Shown here: positions 54,860-55,430 of the stretch, piece by piece
How the letters are laid out: the number at the start of each line of letters is the position of its first letter
Position numbering within the stretch: position 1 is the stretch's first letter
Assembly (NCBI GenBank): GCA_944391695.1
Contig: CALXUO010000048.1
Coordinates: forward strand, 1-55,430
DNA length: 55,430 nucleotides
From: an uncultured Alphaproteobacteria bacterium
GTDB taxonomy: Bacteria > Pseudomonadota > Alphaproteobacteria > RF32 > CAG-239
Direction of reading: 5' to 3'
Position numbers and translations under genes: made by a program
Notes under the pieces: generated by a model
Told to the model about the DNA's origin: nothing
Seen by the model: the letters and a program-made list of their open reading frames with translations, nothing else
Databases searched by the model: none

Positions 54860-55430
54860 TTATCGTCCGTTTGCCCCCTGCTGTAAAACAACCTTTGGTT
54901 GTTTAGGAGGTTGTTGCGGTGTTTGTTGTTTATTTTTCAAATCAGCCACAGCCTGTTTAAGCTTGTTTTGCGTCTCCAAAGCAAGCTTTTGCAAAAATTC
55001 ATTATTCATCTCAGGCGCGCCTATTATTTGCGCCGGCGGATCAGCTTCCATACACGCCAGCATCAAACAAGCCTTAAACTCCGGCGCTTTGATATTGCCG
55101 AATTTTAGGGGCAAGTTTTGTTTTTTTGCATAAGCCACAATATCACGAAAGCGTTGCATATCCGGAATTTTTGGGTTGCCGTCGCGGTCTTTGGCGGTAA
55201 GAGCAATGGTTGTTTTGTTGGGTGCGGTAATTTTATCAATACAGCCGTCAGGATGAGTAATCATTGCAACATAGTGTGCGGCCTGAGCATCTTCATCATA
55301 TTGGGCATTTTGCCTCAAAGCCGAAATCTTAAACATCGCCCGCAAATCTGTTTTGAAAGAGGTGTCGGTATTTGATGTTGCGGGGGTTGTTGCTTGGTTT
55401 TCCTCATCATCTAGAGTAATATGGTTGGGG
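54860..55430 (-). CDS. Unknown protein, 5' end beyond the window
   Basis: The frame is open from the stop at 54860 to the right edge with no stop in the last 85 bases, so it continues outside. At least 189 residues are visible; the internal TTG at 55345 is not a sure start. It is soluble, with a Pro/Gln-rich tail, two Cys near the middle, and a K-F-G-N-I-K-A-P-E-F block. No family was recognised. It converges on polA. Confidence 0.65.
   Translation of the reverse strand, partial: PNHITLDDEENQATTPATSNTDTSFKTDLRAMFKISALRQNAQYDEDAQAAHYVAMITHPDGCIDKITAPNKTTIALTAKDRDGNPKIPDMQRFRDIVAYAKKQNLPLKFGNIKAPEFKACLMLACMEADPPAQIIGAPEMNNEFLQKLALETQNKLKQAVADLKNKQQTPQQPPKQPKVVLQQGANGR

Overview
The window looks like a chromosomal segment of an A+T-rich alphaproteobacterium. 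Evidence: the gene order mutM - small exported protein - enoyl-CoA hydratase - rpsT - dnaA - dnaN - recF; the run gpmI - envC - ctpA - divergent polysaccharide deacetylase - rppH; a short, kinase-domain-only HprK; an IalB-type exported protein; and a Mla-type (MlaE/MlaF) lipid transporter pair. A HydF-type [FeFe]-hydrogenase maturation GTPase suggests an anaerobic, perhaps gut-associated, lineage (inference). No prophage, insertion sequence, CRISPR array, integron or conjugation module was recognised. Nearly all of the window is housekeeping DNA with tight gene spacing and frequent 4-bp start/stop overlaps.

Layout. 1-260: a possible leftward gene start and a two-sided hairpin. 261-5817 (rightward): a membrane-anchored nuclease-like protein, tsaE, hprK, mlaE, mlaF, radA, cvpA. 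5827-10082 (leftward): an LpoA-like lipoprotein, the 4.5S SRP RNA, then dnaX-ybaB-recR. 10156-14234: rsmI-yraN rightward, rlmN and an IalB-like gene leftward, cca rightward. 14272-17436 (leftward): a BOF-fold protein, MFS transporter, hydF and two tRNA-Ala genes with a clear promoter. 17563-21648: adk, then a GNAT, an EamA transporter and parE. 21760-23769: rpsB-tsf behind a structured leader. 23828-27641 (leftward): an unknown gene, EIIA-Man, HPr, a DNA methyltransferase, a 51-residue Cys protein, lolA and xthA. 27725-32787: an ABC exporter converging on a 1105-residue autotransporter. 33006-39796 (leftward): mutM, echA, rpsT, dnaA, dnaN, recF. 39938-44344: a J protein, two unknown charged proteins, a PAS protein without a kinase, and tsaB. 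44365-50113: gpmI to rppH. 50200-55430: a class A PBP, polA, and a partial gene open to the right edge.

How they work together. TsaE and TsaB belong to the same tRNA t6A machinery but sit in separate loci. HprK at 1672 is separated from its expected substrate HPr and from EIIA-Man (26.5-27.2 kb), and no sugar permease is present, so this is most likely a regulatory PTS. DnaX, DnaN, DnaA, RecF, RecR, RadA, PolA, ParE, MutM and XthA make the window rich in replication and repair functions. EnvC, CtpA, the class A PBP and the LpoA-like lipoprotein cover murein synthesis and remodelling.

The most interesting signals are: a multi-hairpin leader in front of rpsB; two 70-bp direct repeats upstream of dnaA; the degenerate catalytic or metal sites in cca, polA, mutM and the nuclease-like protein; a Cys pair inserted in EF-Ts; the PAS protein that stops before any kinase domain; and HydF. 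No clearly new defence or mobile system was found.
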